Assembly (NCBI GenBank): GCA_030762935.1
Contig: CM060895.1
Location: forward strand, 33,751,001-33,815,000
Source of the DNA: Hymenopus coronatus
Taxonomy: Eukaryota > Arthropoda > Insecta > Mantodea > Hymenopodidae
Direction: 5' to 3'
DNA: 64,000 nt
The position numbers and the translations under genes were made by a program. Of this stretch, positions 46,532 through 56,985 are shown piece by piece. The notes beneath the pieces were generated by a model, which searched no databases, was not told where the DNA came from, and saw only the letters and a list, made by a program, of their open reading frames with translations. Every line of letters starts with the position of its first letter. The stretch's first letter is position 1.

Positions 46532-47407
46532 AAATATGATGTGTTCCATTCACATGACTTTCTCTACAACTCTGCAATAAATTATTGTTTAAAAGCTTAT
46601 GCTTCTATTTAATTCCCGCTAATCGAGAAAAAAATTAGCAGAAATAGTCTTATTACTTGCTTCCTTGTAAGTAGAAGCGAAATAAGGTAGTACCATAGGT
46701 TTAAGTGATAGTCAAAAGCTGGTTGCGCTGTGACTGAAGTTCCTTTGTTTGTATGGACACGAGTTCACAAAGTCCTGTATGAGAAAAGTATGCTTTTTAT
46801 AACTGAAAACAAAAACAAGAAATATCTAAAAAACAATCAACTTCAAGAAAAAAATGTAGGTATATAACATAAATTGTGTGTTTTAAAGTGCTCTACATTT
46901 GTTGTGTGTTAAGTTTTTGTCCATCTCTTACAGTTTAGCAGTTACGCAAAATTCCGTAAAATTGACCCAGAATAAAGTAGTCTTCAGAGGCTATTCTCAG
47001 AAAATTCAAAATATACATTTTATTTATCAGGTAAATATCTTTAATATACGATATTTTAATCAAAATCGTTACAGAGCCATATTTTAGAAAGTCAAGATTT
47101 TCGAAAAAAGTTCCATGTAAAAGTTAGTTTGGGGTGGGGGGATTTTTCTCAAAATCTTCGTGTCGCATCCCTGGAAGATACCAAGTTTGGTATTTTACCG
47201 ACTTTTCGTTTTTGAGTTATCGTGTTCACATTCTCATGGACACAGACACACGGACACACACATGCGGACCTTTTTCTGAATTTTTTTTTTTGGATACAGG
47301 GGACCCTAAAACATATATTTCTGGTGAAATCTCGGTGTCGAATTTTTTGGTGGAGTGCAATACCTTCTCTATACACTATGTACATAGTGCGTATAGAGAA
47401 AGTAAAA
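46532..47407 (-). mobile_element. Family H (HINE-like) element, reference copy
   Basis: This is the copy used to describe the family. Minus-strand 5' to 3': ACTTTCTCTATACGCACTAT, the palindrome ACTATGTACATAGT (centre 47381/47382, near-complete inverted repeat 47366-47399), the CACCAGAAATATATGTTTTA block, a short (TG)n tract (47229-47270), conserved AT-rich body, then TAGAGAAAGT (inverse of the first ten bases), hairpin ATGTG-AATGGAA-CACAT and a T run. No frame longer than about 120 codons exists and none recurs intact, so mobilisation would depend on an autonomous Helitron-type replicase/helicase element elsewhere. A TIR DNA-transposon origin was considered; the asymmetry of the ends and absent duplications favour Helitron2/HINE. 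Confidence 0.85.
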
Positions 47408-47899
47408 AGTGTTCAATTTTTATTCATTCCTTTGCATTTCGGATTTCAGTTGTTTCTACAATGTCATGAACAGTGTAATTTTAAGGCCAGCATAAAGCGT
47501 CCTGCAATAATTGATTATCACTCTTCCCCTTTTATCTGTGTTGAAATGTGTAACACAGCTATTAAGTGTATCTCAGTTGAAATATAACAGGTAGGAAAAT
47601 AAAATTTTGTAAAAAGCATTTTATGTACTCAACAATATCTGAGCGATAGAGGATAGGGAAAGGGATGGGAATATATCACATATATAAATAGTATAACAAA
47701 TATACATTTTTGTGATGGAAATTGCAGAAAGTCATGCTTAGTTAGTTACAATAAATATTTACATACACATAACATGCACATAGAAAATTAGGTTAATTAT
47801 TCCTGTTATGTACTTTATAATTTCAGTAAATTGGTGTTTAATCGTATAACGTTTCATATCAAGATATGTGTCAGTCAAGGCCAATACGCCTCGTATCTT
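47408..47899. other. Low-copy AT-rich DNA
   Basis: No gene recognised. The strand shows scattered stops in all frames. Confidence 0.4.
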
Positions 47900-47999
47900 T
47901 GCCGTGTATGTAGTGCATTTGTGTGTCTATATGCGCGCGCGCACGCCCGCTTTTGAACAGTATAACACCAAAACGTAAGGAGTGTTAAATACCAAACTT
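47900..47999 (+). mobile_element. Family H remnant beside mariner
   Basis: A TG/CG-alternating tract (GTGTGTCTATATGCGCGCGC) is followed by ATAACACCAAAACGTAAGGA and TTAAATACCAAACTTG, in family H order. It stops exactly at the mariner terminus, so mariner inserted here or a deletion joined them. Confidence 0.6.
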
Positions 48000-48475
48000 G
48001 ATACGAGGGCGTTTTTTTTTCAACCTCCGATAGGTTATAAATAATAGACAAGTACATAGAAAACAATTATTTTGTTACTAAAAGTTTTGTATACTTATGG
48101 TTACTTTCCAACATAATCACCGAAAAGATTGAGACATTTATCGCACCTGTGCACCTGCTTCAAAAAATGTTGCCGCCAATGATTTCAAACGAGCATTGAC
48201 GTTGTTTTGAATATGTTCGTTGGTTTGAAAGTGCTGCCCTCCTAGCCAGTCTTCAGTTCAGGGAAAAGATTAAACACGCTGGGTGTCAGGTCAGGACTGT
48301 ACGGCGGATGATCGAAAATGTCCCATTGAAATTGTTCAAGGAGCGGATGGGTTGTGCCAGCAGAGCGTGGACGAGCGTTGTCATGCATCAACACAGTTAC
48401 TGAAGTCAGCATTGCTCCTCGTTTGTTTTGAAGGGCTCTCCGCGTAACAAAACTACTTGGGTGAATTATATGAAA
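48000..48475 (-). pseudogene. Mariner transposase, C-terminal relic with one terminus
   Basis: On the minus strand the frame reads VLMHDNARPRSAG, then HPPYSPDLTPSVFNLFPELK. These are the second and third catalytic-site motifs of the mariner D,D34D transposase (DNAR-P and PYSPDL-P), which cuts and pastes the element at TA sites. A stop follows ELKTG, and further stops precede the end. The sequence TACGAGGGCG and a T run at 48002-48018 look like the terminal inverted repeat next to a TA. The N-terminal half, first catalytic Asp and the other terminus are missing, so the copy is dead. Confidence 0.85.
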
Positions 48476-48591
48476 TAAGTTCTCTATAATAAACTCACCA
48501 TTTAGGCATATCTTGATATATTTTGAAATAAATGTAAATCAAACTCACGGTAACAAGATTATCTTGGTCCAATACTTCCAGTGTAGATCCT

Positions 48592-48696
48592 GTCCCGGTG
48601 GCCGCGCTCGCTAAAGTGTCTCGCTTTGGCGCTTTGTGGTGCACAGGATCGTGGGTTCGAGTCCCGTCTTGGGCATGGGTGTTTCTGTGGTTGTAA

Positions 48697-48728
<32 letters not shown>

Positions 48729-48860
48729 ATGTAAAAGGAAAACGTTAAGAATAATAAGGTCTACTAAGGAAATTTAGGAAACTGGAAAAAAAGGAATACA
48801 GCGCCGGAGTCCTGACAAGCCTCCGGAACTGTATTTTTTATTTAACAAAAAAAAAGGCTG
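48592..48860 (+). mobile_element. SINE-D (tRNA-derived), copy 1
   Basis: CCGGTGGCCGCGCTCGCTAA forms the A-box region and CGTGGGTTCGAGTCCCG the B box. The body carries an (AT)n tract at 48703-48730, and the 3' part CAGCGCCGGAGTCCTGACAA, then CCTCCGGAACTGTATTTTTT, is shared with the copy at 53045-53290. Confidence 0.8.
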
Positions 48861-48871
48861 AAATTTGCCTT

Positions 48872-48985
48872 GTCACCTCCAAACCAAGGTATAAACGACG
48901 CCAGCTGGACAAAACGAGTCAGCCCTGAGGAAACTTCATCATATGATGCGCGAAATGTTTTTTCATACATGGCAAATTTTAGCCT
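48872..48985 (+). ncRNA. Hairpin with hammerhead-like motif (speculative)
   Basis: GGCTGAAATTTGCC at 48872 pairs with GGCAAATTTTAGCC at 48972, closing a domain of about 85 nt. That domain contains CTGAGGA, a CATCATATGATG palindrome and CGCGAAATG. The CTGANGA-hairpin-GAAA order recalls hammerhead ribozymes of Penelope-like elements, but stem I does not form in an obvious way. Activity is unproven. Confidence 0.25.
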
Positions 48986-49140
48986 TCAGATGCAGTCTGC
49001 ACTGGAATTATTGGACTAAGATAATTTTAATATTGGCCGTGAAAGTTTACGAAAACATATCAGTCCAACAAATATATCTCTAAAATTTTTAGGAAGTTGC
49101 AGACACCTTCTCCTCCAAAATAGACAGTATAACATTCACC

Positions 49141-50006
49141 AAATCTGTTGTGTTCCATTCGCATGGCTTTCTCTATCTGTCCTGTAAACAAAGTATGCTT
49201 ACAAAGCATTGTTCTTCAATTCTGTATCATGCTAAAAGAGATAAACATCTGTAGAAATGGTGTTAGCACTTAATTGCTTGTAAGACGGAGGAAGATAAGG
49301 GAAGACACTAGGCTAAAGCGATATTTAAAATCTTTTAAATATTTGTCACTATGTGATGTATTTGAAATTCGGTTTTATTTGCTAGCTCAGGAGTAAATCA
49401 AAGAAATATAAAACGAATGACGGCTTCCCATTTGAGAATAAAGTTTCAATACTACAAAATATAAAATAATAACAAGAAATATCTCAGAAATGATTAACTC
49501 CACTAAAATTTTAAAAAATTTTGTATTTTAACAAGATCTGCATTTTTAATGTAGTAAGTTTTTGTCTGTCACTCATGTTATATCATACAAAAGTCATCCA
49601 GAAACAAAAGAATTCAAAAGCAATTCCTAAAAAACTCATTTCTTTTTGTGGTGAAGATATCTTAAAAATATTGTATTTTAATTAAAACCTTTAACGCAGT
49701 TCCATTCTTGAGAATTTCTAAATTTTCGAAAAGAATTTCCATAAAAAGGGTAGTTTGAGGTGGCGAATTTTCTTTAAAAATGTTCGCATCGTATCCATGA
49801 AACATGCTGAACTTAAATACTAAGTTTGGTATTTGACGGACTTATCATACTTGAGTTATGCTGTTCACAGACACACAGGCATCTTTTTCTAAAAATGTTC
49901 TTTTTTGGATTCAGTAGACCTCATTTCAGAGAAATATCGGAAAAGAATTTTGAGTGGAATACAATACATTGTTTACATACTATGTAATTAATACGTGATA
50001 ACGAAA
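49141..50006 (-). mobile_element. Family H element, old full-length copy
   Basis: AAATCTGTTGTGTTCCATTC to AATACGTGATAACGAAAAAA. The microsatellite is reduced to CACAGACACACAGGC, and the 5' palindrome is degraded to ACATACTATGTAATTAATAC. Confidence 0.8.
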
Positions 50007-50184
50007 AAATTATATATTTTACTTTGAAGAATTATGTTTAAGAAGATTTTTGCCCAATTTAGAGGGGCTTCAGATGTGATGTATGTGGAAATGTGCTTCA
50101 GGGTAGCCAACATTGCTTTATGTTTAACATATCGATATGCATTGTATTGCATTCATGCACTTCCCTGATATTCATTTTTTATTC

Positions 50185-50417
50185 TGTAGTTTAACATCCT
50201 TTAACCTAGTTGGTCATATCGGACGATGAAATTGATGAAATGATGCTCAGATGATCTCGGGGTGCATAGATCTTAAAGTTACTCGACATTCCTCTTCTCA
50301 GGATAAGGGAAAACACCGAAAGAAACCTTATCCGTAACTCACCCTAAGCGAGATTCGAACTCACGACCTGTTGAATGTGAGGCAGGCACGCTACCACCAC
50401 ACTACCCAGGCGGGCTA
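50185..50417 (-). mobile_element. SINE-C, second copy
   Basis: Matches 17331-17573 over its length: TTTAACCTAGTTGGTCATAT, TACTCGACATTCCTCTTCTC, GCGAGATTCGAACTCACGAC (reverse B box) and GCACGCTACCACCACACTAC. Confidence 0.8.
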
Positions 50418-50539
50418 AACAAAATTTTAACTGTTTCCATGTATATACTCTATATTACAACAAAGTCTATATCTACTACAAGACATAAATAATCTCAAAA
50501 TTATTCCACAAATGTTTCCATCAAGGATTGAGAAAATTT

Positions 50540-51427
50540 TACTTTCTCTATACTCACTATGTACATAGTATATATTACTTTCTCTATACTCACTATGTAC
50601 ATAGTGTATAGAGAATGTATTGCACTGCACCAAAAAATTCGATACCGAGATTTCACGGGAAATATGTGTTTTAGGGTCCCCTGTATCCAAAAAAAGTATT
50701 TTCAGAAAAAGGTCCGTGTGTAAGTGTGTCCGTGTGTCTGTGAACACGATAACTCAAAAACGAAAAGTCGGTAAAATACCAAACTTGGTATTTAAGTTTA
50801 GTATCTTCCAGGGATGCGACACGAAGATTTTGAGAAAAATCCCCCCACCCCAAACTACCCTTTACATGGAACTTTTTTCGAAAATTTCGATTTTCTAAAA
50901 AATGGCTCTAACGATTTTGATTAATATCGTATATTAAAGATATTTATCTGACAAATAAAATGTATATTTTGAATTTTCTGGGAATAGCCTCTGAAGACTA
51001 CTTTATTCTGGATGAATTTTTCACAACTAGTAAACCGTAAGAGATGGACAAAAAATTAACCCACAAAAATGTAGAGCACGTTAAAACACACAATTTATGT
51101 CATATAATTTTTTTCGTGGAGTTGATCGTTTTTGAGATATTCCTTTTTCTTGGTTTCAGCTTTGAAAAACTTATACTTTTCTCATGCAGGAATTTGTCAA
51201 CTTCTGTCCATACAAAGGAACATCAGTCACACAGCAACCAGCTTTTGGCTTTCACTTTAACCTATGGTACTCCCTTATTTCGCTTCTACTTACAATAAAG
51301 CAAGAAATAAGACTATTTCTGCTAATTTTTCTCGATTAGCATGAAATAAATAAAAGATAAGCTTATTAACAATAATAATTTACAGAGATATAGAGAAAGT
51401 CATGTGAATGGAACACATCAGATTTTT
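50540..51427 (+). mobile_element. Family H element with a duplicated 5' terminus
   Basis: The 36-bp terminal unit TACTTTCTCTATACTCACTA, then TGTACATAGTATATAT, occurs at 50540-50575 and again as the start of the element at 50576. The rest is a complete young copy: (TG)n at 50715-50745 and the 3' end AAGTCATGTGAATGGAACAC, then ATCAGATTTTT. Flanks join AAAATTTT to TTGGAAAT, consistent with T-T insertion. Confidence 0.9.
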
Positions 51428-51429
51428 GG

Positions 51430-51644
51430 AAATATTTTGCTTCTAAATGCAGGGCTGCAATCTCTGGGTCTTTCCGAAAACTGTCCAAATAACCCTCACA
51501 TCTGTGGGACAGAGTTGGAGATGAATATGTTAGATTGAGCATTGTTTTGGAAAATAATTTACTGTAGCTTATATCTCGTTCAATTTCGCTACTAATTATC
51601 GATATTACAGAAAGCACAGCAAAATTGAATATTATGGAAGTCAT
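51430..51644 (-). CDS. Doubtful exon: signal-peptide-like N-terminus
   Basis: The minus-strand frame starts ATG with MTSIIFNFAVLSVISIISSE, which looks like a secretion signal, and continues with LSHRCEGYLDSFRKDPEIAA before running into the family H insertion. A Cys followed by a YL pair faintly recalls the N-terminal domain of nose-resistant-to-fluoxetine (NRF) acyltransferase-like proteins, but the match is weak. Removing the inserted H element leads to a stop within a few codons, and no good donor site was seen. It may be a dead exon or chance. Confidence 0.2.
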
Positions 51645-51979
51645 CTATATAAAATGCAAGCGTTGCAATTTATGGAACTGTCCGTTCACTGTTAACTTGA
51701 ACGGAAATTTAAAATAAGCCGGAAACCTAGAGGCAACAGTCGACAGCGCTCAAAGCCATACAAACGAAACTAATTTTGCATTCGCTCTGAAAACTAATAG
51801 GAAAAAAAAAGTCATGTTCGCATGAAGTGAAGTCTCTAATTAAAAAAAAAAGCAACAACATGAGCTTCGACCAGCTATTGCAATGACATTAAAGGGTAAC
51901 CTAATACGTTTTACATTCACATAATACACTATTGTCCTGATTTGCCTACCGCATTTGTTTACGTTTTACTTTAAAAAAA
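51645..51979. other. Low-copy DNA
   Basis: No gene or repeat recognised; A-runs at 51803 and 51843. Confidence 0.35.
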
Positions 51980-52179
51980 ACTCTTGTGTTTGGATCCACA
52001 TTACTTCCTCTACTCCTCTAAAACTAATCTTACAAGTATTTATTCTTCTGTACACTTCATATTAATACAGATGTTATGTATTTGCATAATTCGATGTAAA
52101 TAGGAAAAACATTGTTTAGCGTTTTTATGAATTTCTCTGCCCACTCTGCAACAAACTATTCTTCTGGAAGCTTCCTTTT
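51980..52179 (-). mobile_element. Family H 3'-end fragments
   Basis: TTGTGTTTGGATCCACATTA, then CTTCCTCTACTCC (51985-52075), and TCTCTGCCCACTCTGCAACA (52133-52176) resemble reverse 3' ends. The following forward copy begins in the T run beside the second. Confidence 0.45.
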
Positions 52180-52730
52180 TACTTTCTCTATACGAGCTCT
52201 GTATATAGTGTATAGAGAAGGTATTGTATTGCAACAGAAATTTCGATACCGAGATTTCTCTGGAAATACATGTTTTGAGACCTCCTAAATACAAAATAAG
52301 CATTTTTAGAAAAATGTCCATGTATGTCTGTCTGTCTGTGGGCAGCATAGCTCAAAAACAAAAAGTCCGTTAAAAACCAAACTTGGTATTTAGGTTTGGT
52401 ATCTTCCAAGGATGCGACACGAAGATCTTAAAGAAATTCCCCCCACTCCCAACTACCCTTTACGTGGAACTTTTTTCGAAAATTTTGATTTTCTAAAAAA
52501 TGGCTCTAACGATTTTGATTAAAATATCGTATATTAAAGATATTAACCTGACAAATAAAATGTATATCTTTAATTTTCTGGAAATAGCCTCTGAAGACTA
52601 CTTTATTCTGGATGAATTTTGCACAACTATTAAACCGTAAGATATGGACAAAAACTTAACACACAAAAAATGTAGAGCACGTTAAAACACACAATTTATG
52701 TTATATATTTTTTTTTTCCTGGAGTTTCGT
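52180..52730 (+). mobile_element. Family H copy, 5' two-thirds
   Basis: TACTTTCTCTATACGAGCTC, then TGTATATAGTGTATAGAG, and a (TGTC)n-like microsatellite (GTATGTCTGTCTGTCTGTGG) at 52322. It is intact to TTTTTTCCTGGAGTTTCGTC, where a second copy takes over. Confidence 0.85.
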
Positions 52731-53035
52731 CTTAGCATAAGACAAGATCGTACAACACAAAAATATAGATTTTTTTAAAGCACACAGCTCATATCAAATA
52801 CATTTTTGTGGGATTTATCGTTACTGATATATTTTTTATTGGTTTGATTTTTCATATACCTATATTATTTTCTCAAATGCGAATTCGTTTAATGTTTTTA
52901 TTTTCTCTTTCTCCTTTTCATGCAAAGAGAATTGAATTTTAAGGCCATCACAAAGTGATCAGCTGTTAAAAGATATGACTATCACTTAAGGCTACTCTTT
53001 TACTGTATTCATATGTAACTGTAAACATACAGGTG
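52731..53035 (+). mobile_element. Family H copy, 3' part
   Basis: CACAGCTCATATCAAATACA through GTGATCAGCTGTTAAAAGAT; an older forward copy lacking its end. Confidence 0.6.
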
Positions 53036-53044
53036 CTTAACGTT

Positions 53045-53290
53045 TGGCGATCCCGGTGACAGCGCTCGCTAAGGTGTTTCGCTTTGGTGCTTCGTGGCGC
53101 ACGGGATCGTGGGTCCGAATCCCGCCCTGGGCATGGGTGTTTCTGAGTTTATAAAAGGAAAATGTTAAATTCATAGGTCAACTAAGGAAATGTAAGGAGG
53201 AAAGTGTAAAAAACAAAAAACACACACACCAAAAAGGAATACAGCGCCGCAGTCCTGAAAAGCCTCCAGAGTTGTATTAAAAAAAAGTGA
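53045..53290 (+). mobile_element. SINE-D, second copy
   Basis: CCGGTGACAGCGCTCGCTAA (A box) and CGTGGGTCCGAATCCCG (B box); the 3' part CAGCGCCGCAGTCCTGAAAA, then GCCTCCAGAGTTGTATT, ends in an A run. A CA tract at 53219-53228 stands in the place of the AT tract of copy 1. Confidence 0.8.
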
Positions 53291-53399
53291 TGTACATAGA
53301 AGACTGATGTACAGAAAAATTTCTGTAAGAATAGTTTGTTGAAGAAGAGTATAAAAAAACAACTGAGCGTAACAAATCGCATTTTTCACTTCTCCGAGG

Positions 53400-53790
53400 A
53401 AATTCACGGAATATAATCTTTTGTATTGTGGGTATCTGAAACACGTAGTATTTTAATTACAATCTTTGGATACTATTTTTGAGAAAATAAAAAATACAGA
53501 CCATAATTGTCCACGTAGTGTGCAGTTTGAGCTCTGGGAAGTTATCTTAAAACTCTCCGTGTCGCATCCTGTAAATATGCTGAACATAAACCCAAGTTTA
53601 ATATTTAACCATCGTTTTCTTGTTGAGTTACATTCTTCAAAAATACACACACATAATCTCACATGCCCTCACAAAGGATTTTTTTTTGTAAACTAATTTT
53701 CTGAATTAGTGGATTTTCGAAACATGTATTTATAATGAAATCTTGGTGTCCAATTTTTGGGTGGAATCCAATACTCCTTTACTAATTTTA
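53400..53790 (-). mobile_element. Family H fragment, diverged 5' half
   Basis: TATTTTTGAGAAAATAAAAA, the CCGTGTCGCATCCTGTAAAT block, and TGTCCAATTTTTGGGTGGAA in reverse order. No palindrome remains. Confidence 0.65.
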
Positions 53791-53877
53791 AATCAATAGA
53801 AGAGAATTTGAAATGAAAGAGTATGGAAAATGCATTGAAGAACAGCTGTCTATGAAATTAGTAATAACACTTATAAA

Positions 53878-54758
53878 AATCTGATGTGTTATACTCACAT
53901 GACTTTCTCTAGCTGTTCTACAAACTTCTTACATAAGATTATTCTTCTCATTAGCACAATGTTCTTATTTCTTAGTTCCTTATCAGTAGGAAGAATAAAG
54001 GGAATACACTAGGCTAAATCGATAGTCAAATGTTTTAAAAGCTGTCGTTATGCGATTGCCATTACAAATCGCTTCTTTTCTTGGCAAGGAGTAGAAAAAA
54101 AGAAAAACGGACACTCACGTCTGATAAAAGTATAAGTACTTCAAAACTGAAACTAATAACAATGACTACCACGAAAATGGTAAGCTCCACGAAAAAAATG
54201 TATATTACATGACTTGTGTATTTTAACAAGACCTACATATTTTGTATAGTAAGTTTTTGTCTATCTCTTACGGCTTACTAGTTACGCCAAGTTAAGCAAA
54301 GTTCATCCAAAATAAACAGGTCTTTAGAAGCTATTCCCAGAAAATTCAAGATATACATTTTATGTGTAAGGTAAATATATTTAGTATACGATATTTTAAT
54401 CAAAATCATTAGAGCCATGTTTTAGAAAATCAAAATTTTCGAAAAAAGTTCCATGTAAAGGGTAGTTTGGGGTGGAGGGATTTTTCTCAAAATCTTCGTG
54501 TCGCATCCCTGGAAGATACTAAACTTAAATACCAAGTTTGTTATTTTACCGACTTTTCGTTTTTGAGTTATCGTGTTCACAGACACACGGACACACTGAC
54601 ACACGGACACACACACACACATTCCCGCGGACCTTTTCCTGAAAATACAGGGGACCCTAAAACATATATTTCCGGTGAAATCTCGGTATCGAATTTTTGC
54701 GTGGAGTGCAATACCTTCTCTATACACTATGTACATAGTGCGTATAGAGAAAGTAAAA
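53878..54758 (-). mobile_element. Family H (HINE-like) element, full length
   Basis: AATCTGATGTGTTATACTCA to GCGTATAGAGAAAGTAAAAA with palindrome CACTATGTACATAGTG intact and a CA/GA tract at 54580-54622. The 3' half is of the same subfamily as 40015-40856, while the 5' half is close to the reference copy. Confidence 0.9.
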
Positions 54759-54987
54759 ATAGAAAGTAAATAACGTTATGCTTCATTTCTTCATCTCATA
54801 TTTTGAGATAAATTTGTTTTGATGTAACTTGATCGTTATTCCATCCCTCCAGTGTCGTCTTCTGATAGTAAACATGTTTCTTGTTGTTTTAATTTTTGGA
54901 CTAACCCTGAGCATTCCCACCACAATGCAGAAAGAGAAATACTCAGTTCTAGAACAGCTTGCTATTTACCAAATTTGATGACCTTTT

Positions 54988-55806
54988 TACTTTCTCTACA
55001 AGCACTATGTACATAGTGTATAGAGAAGGTATAGTATTGCACCAGAAATACATGTTTTGAGACCTCCAGAATCCAAAAAAAAAAAAGCATTTTAGAAAGT
55101 GTCCGTGTGTGTGTGTTTGTGTGTATGTATGTGTCTGTGGGCAGTATAGACGTTAAATACCAAACTTGGTATTTCAGTTCGGTATCGTCCAAGGATACGA
55201 CACAAACATTTTCAAGAAAATCCGCCCACCGACAAATACCTTTACATGGAAAAATTTCGATTTTCTCAAAAATGGATCTAACGAGTTTTATTAAAATCCT
55301 GTTTATTAAAGATATTTACATCCCAAATAAAAGGTATGTCTTGAATTTTCTGGGAATACCCTCCTCTTTATTCTGGATACTTTTTATTGAATTTTGCATA
55401 ATCGGTAAACCGTAAGATATAGAAAAAACTTACTACACAAAAATGTAGATGTGGATAGAACACACAATTTATGTCATATACATTTTTTTCCTACAGTTGG
55501 TTGTTTTAAAGATATTCCTTGTTATTGATTTCAGCTTTAAAATATTTTTCTCATACGGAAACTTGTCAACTCCTGTCCACGTAAAGAAACCAATTTCAAT
55601 CCCATAGCAACCACATTTTAAAACATTTGACTGTCGATTTAGCCTAGTGTATTCCTTTATCCCCTTCTACTTACAAGGAACTAAGTAATAAGACTGTTTC
55701 TGCTAATGTTTTAGCTAGAAATATATAGAAGAATAAGCTTATTACCAATAATTTGTTACAGAGATGTACAGAAGGTCATGTGAATTGAGCACATCAAATT
55801 TTTTTT
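54988..55806 (+). mobile_element. Family H (HINE-like) element, nearly full length
   Basis: TACTTTCTCTACAAGCACTA, then TGTACATAGTGTATAGAG; a deletion removes the block after TATTGCACC. (TG)n lies at 55101-55138. Ends GAAGGTCATGTGAATTGAGC, then ACATCAAATTTTTTTT. Confidence 0.85.
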
Positions 55807-56404
55807 AGTATATGTTAAAAAAAAGTATTATCTAATGCTTTAAAGGTTCAGGACATATCCTTTATTCACAGGAAAGCCTGTTTTTTATTATGAGGCGCAT
55901 TTTTTACCTCTGTTTTCTGAACTTAGTAGTAATTTAAATGTATCTACTTTGGTTATATGTGCATGAATGGCAATAATACAATAGTAGTAACATTTCAAAT
56001 GTCTATGTCTATATAGAATTTTGTTGAAAATGTTAGTGTGATGCATTACTGTTGTTTTAATATGAATACCAAGTTTCATTAAAAATTATTGCATACAATT
56101 CATTATATAAATGTGATGCATAATCAAAATATTCCACATGCCTTAAAGTTTTATAAAATAAGTTAGTTATTTTTGAATTGAGCTTTGAACTACTTACAAA
56201 AACTTTATGCGATGTTTTAATAACTTAGATTATGAATTATTATTTTTTTAAAACTTTAGAAATACTAGTCTCTAAAATTGGTCATTTTTTTATGAAAGAA
56301 TATATTTTGTTAAAAAAATTACTGTTAATGTTAGAAATATTTCGCTAGCTATAGTATTACAATAGACATTTCTGCACATTCCATAAAAGTTCAGTTCAAT
56401 TTAA
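55807..56404. other. AT-rich low-copy DNA
   Basis: No gene or repeat recognised. Confidence 0.4.
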
Positions 56405-56592
56405 ACAAATACTGTGAGGTTTGGGTGAGATTTGTGGTGGCCAAAGCGGCGCAGGGGCGGGTATTCTCCTGGTTCTCCGGTTTCCACCGCCACCTGTGCT
56501 CCATCTTTATTCCACGTATCACTAGTGTCATCGCCTGCGGTACCAATAGCAGTAAAAGCGGCCGGGCGTTAAACACTACCCTGCCCCCCCCC
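56405..56592 (+). mobile_element. SINE-A body, head missing
   Basis: GTGAGATTTGTGGTGGCCAA, TATTCTCCTGGTTCTCCGGT and GCGGCCGGGCGTTAAACACT match the SINE-A subfamily also seen at 57915-58108. This subfamily ends in CGTTAAACA rather than the CGACAGGC 3' part of the 22-kb copy. Confidence 0.7.
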
Positions 56593-56819
56593 CTCCAAAA
56601 AGATTGTGACGTGTGAAAATGTGGTTTAAAAAGTTGTTTTTATATAAAACAGTATGATAGGAAACAGATGTATTGTACGATTTTTAAATGGATGTAGAGC
56701 CCGAAGGTTAGGGAGAATAGCTAAATATTGGTTCTCTATGGATGGCAACAACTGCTAGCTATAGAAAGTTATTTTCGATTTTTGAACTACTATACTATAA
56801 TTTCATTTCGAGGGTCGGT

Positions 56820-56940
56820 TAAATTCAGTGAGTCTCAGGTAACATTGATGGGATAATTACCACCCGCCGGACCGGCGCGACAAATCCCGGTCCCGCGTGC
56901 CGCGAGCGCTCGGTAGTTATCGTGCATTTCCGCTATATAA

Positions 56941-56985
<45 letters not shown>

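Larger units (their letters stand above)
48513..49070. repeat. Inverted-repeat element holding a SINE
   Basis: GTAACAAGATTATCTTGGTC, then CAATACTTCCAGTGTAGAT, at 48555-48592 is the reverse complement, with changes, of CAGTCTGCACTGGAATTATT, then GGACTAAGATAATTTTAATA, at 48987-49030. Similarity continues outward for about 25 bases on both sides. The enclosed DNA contains a SINE and a smaller inverted repeat with a hammerhead-like motif. Confidence 0.6.

Noticed and set aside
46532..47407. Family H as an ordinary terminal-inverted-repeat DNA transposon (MITE)
   Set aside because: The matching ends are only ten bases, one is terminal and the other lies about 25 bases inside, and no target duplication is seen at nested or unnested copies.
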